A model generated the notes under the pieces. The model saw only the letters and a program-made list of their open reading frames with translations, was not told the origin of the DNA and did not search any database. Position numbers and translations under genes: made by a program. From Rhodospirillaceae bacterium (GTDB lineage: Bacteria; Pseudomonadota; Alphaproteobacteria; Thalassobaculales; Thalassobaculaceae), in the NCBI GenBank assembly GCA_002722775.1, contig PBMU01000104.1:1-50435 (forward strand): a stretch of 50,435 bases of DNA, read 5' to 3'. Shown piece after piece: positions 50,027 through 50,435 of the stretch. Every line of letters begins with the position of its first letter. Within the stretch, counting starts at the first letter, position 1.

Positions 50027-50348
50027 AATAGCGACAATCCAAACAATGGCCCGATCCCCGGGTGAGAGTTAGTTGCCCGCAATATTGCGGGCTCTCTAGC
50101 CGACTAAACCCCATGGTCTCACCGAAGATAGCTATTTGGGCGACACCCGAATAGTCCGGATAGACACATCCCGATATGTGTAGTGATTTTCTTTCCTAGT
50201 ATTGGTGTCCTTTAGGCCTACGAATTACAGCGAGGGCTACTGTTTCTGACTCCTCTAAAACATGAAATTCATCCTGGCGTGGATTCTCGCCAAACGTTTG
50301 AATAACTTAGCGAAAGTATTGAAAAACAAAATTTATCAGGGATTTACG

Positions 50349-50425
50349 TGGTCGGGGAGAGAGGATTCGAACCTCCGGCCCCTGCCTCCCGAAGACAGTG
50401 CTCTACCAGGCTGAGCTACTCCCCG
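50349..50425 (-). tRNA. tRNA-Pro (anticodon CGG)
   Basis: Reverse complement folds as a cloverleaf: CGGGGAG TA GCTCAGCCTGGTAGAGC A CTGTC TTCGGGA GGCAG ... GGTTCGAATCC ... CTCCCCG A CCA. Anticodon CGG, encoded CCA. Confidence 0.95.
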
Positions 50426-50435
50426 ACCGTGCCGG

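Noticed and set aside
1-50435. Mobile element or prophage origin of the accessory segments
   Set aside because: No transposase, integrase, phage structural gene or terminal repeats detected. The tRNA-Pro at the right edge is an end-of-window feature with no attachment-site duplication visible.

Overview
This looks like an alphaproteobacterial chromosomal window, judged from gene content and moderately high GC. It holds about 37 credible protein-coding genes or gene remnants and one tRNA-Pro(CGG) at the right edge. Recognisable genes include YqgE/AlgH, maeB, mutS, acyl-CoA dehydrogenase, SCO1/SenC, and a partial cobalamin cluster (cobK, histidine phosphatase, cobS, cobT). Further on are a D-aminoacylase-type amidohydrolase, chromate transporter, Baeyer-Villiger-type monooxygenase, PhyH dioxygenase, LLM oxidoreductase, an RND efflux pair, a pentapeptide-repeat protein, a racemase/M20 hydrolase/hydratase set, an aminotransferase V and an HTTM-like protein. 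Several TPR or capsule-type glycosyltransferases are scattered through the window. The clearest unexplained pattern is heavy gene decay. I can reconstruct a PhoB-like winged-helix remnant with an in-frame amber, a frameshifted SDR, a multiply broken TPR-glycosyltransferase, a metallo-beta-lactamase-fold gene with an internal deletion, an MFS gene with three in-frame stops, and a probable 2OG-Fe(II) oxygenase fragment. I found no CRISPR array, transposase, phage genes or convincing riboswitch. No new system is demonstrated. The best leads are the coupled HTTM-like membrane protein plus small partner (47623-48758), the divergent OGT-like TPR glycosyltransferase with a substituted histidine, the coupled spermidine synthase-like/small membrane protein pair, and a long perfect hairpin in a divergent intergenic region.
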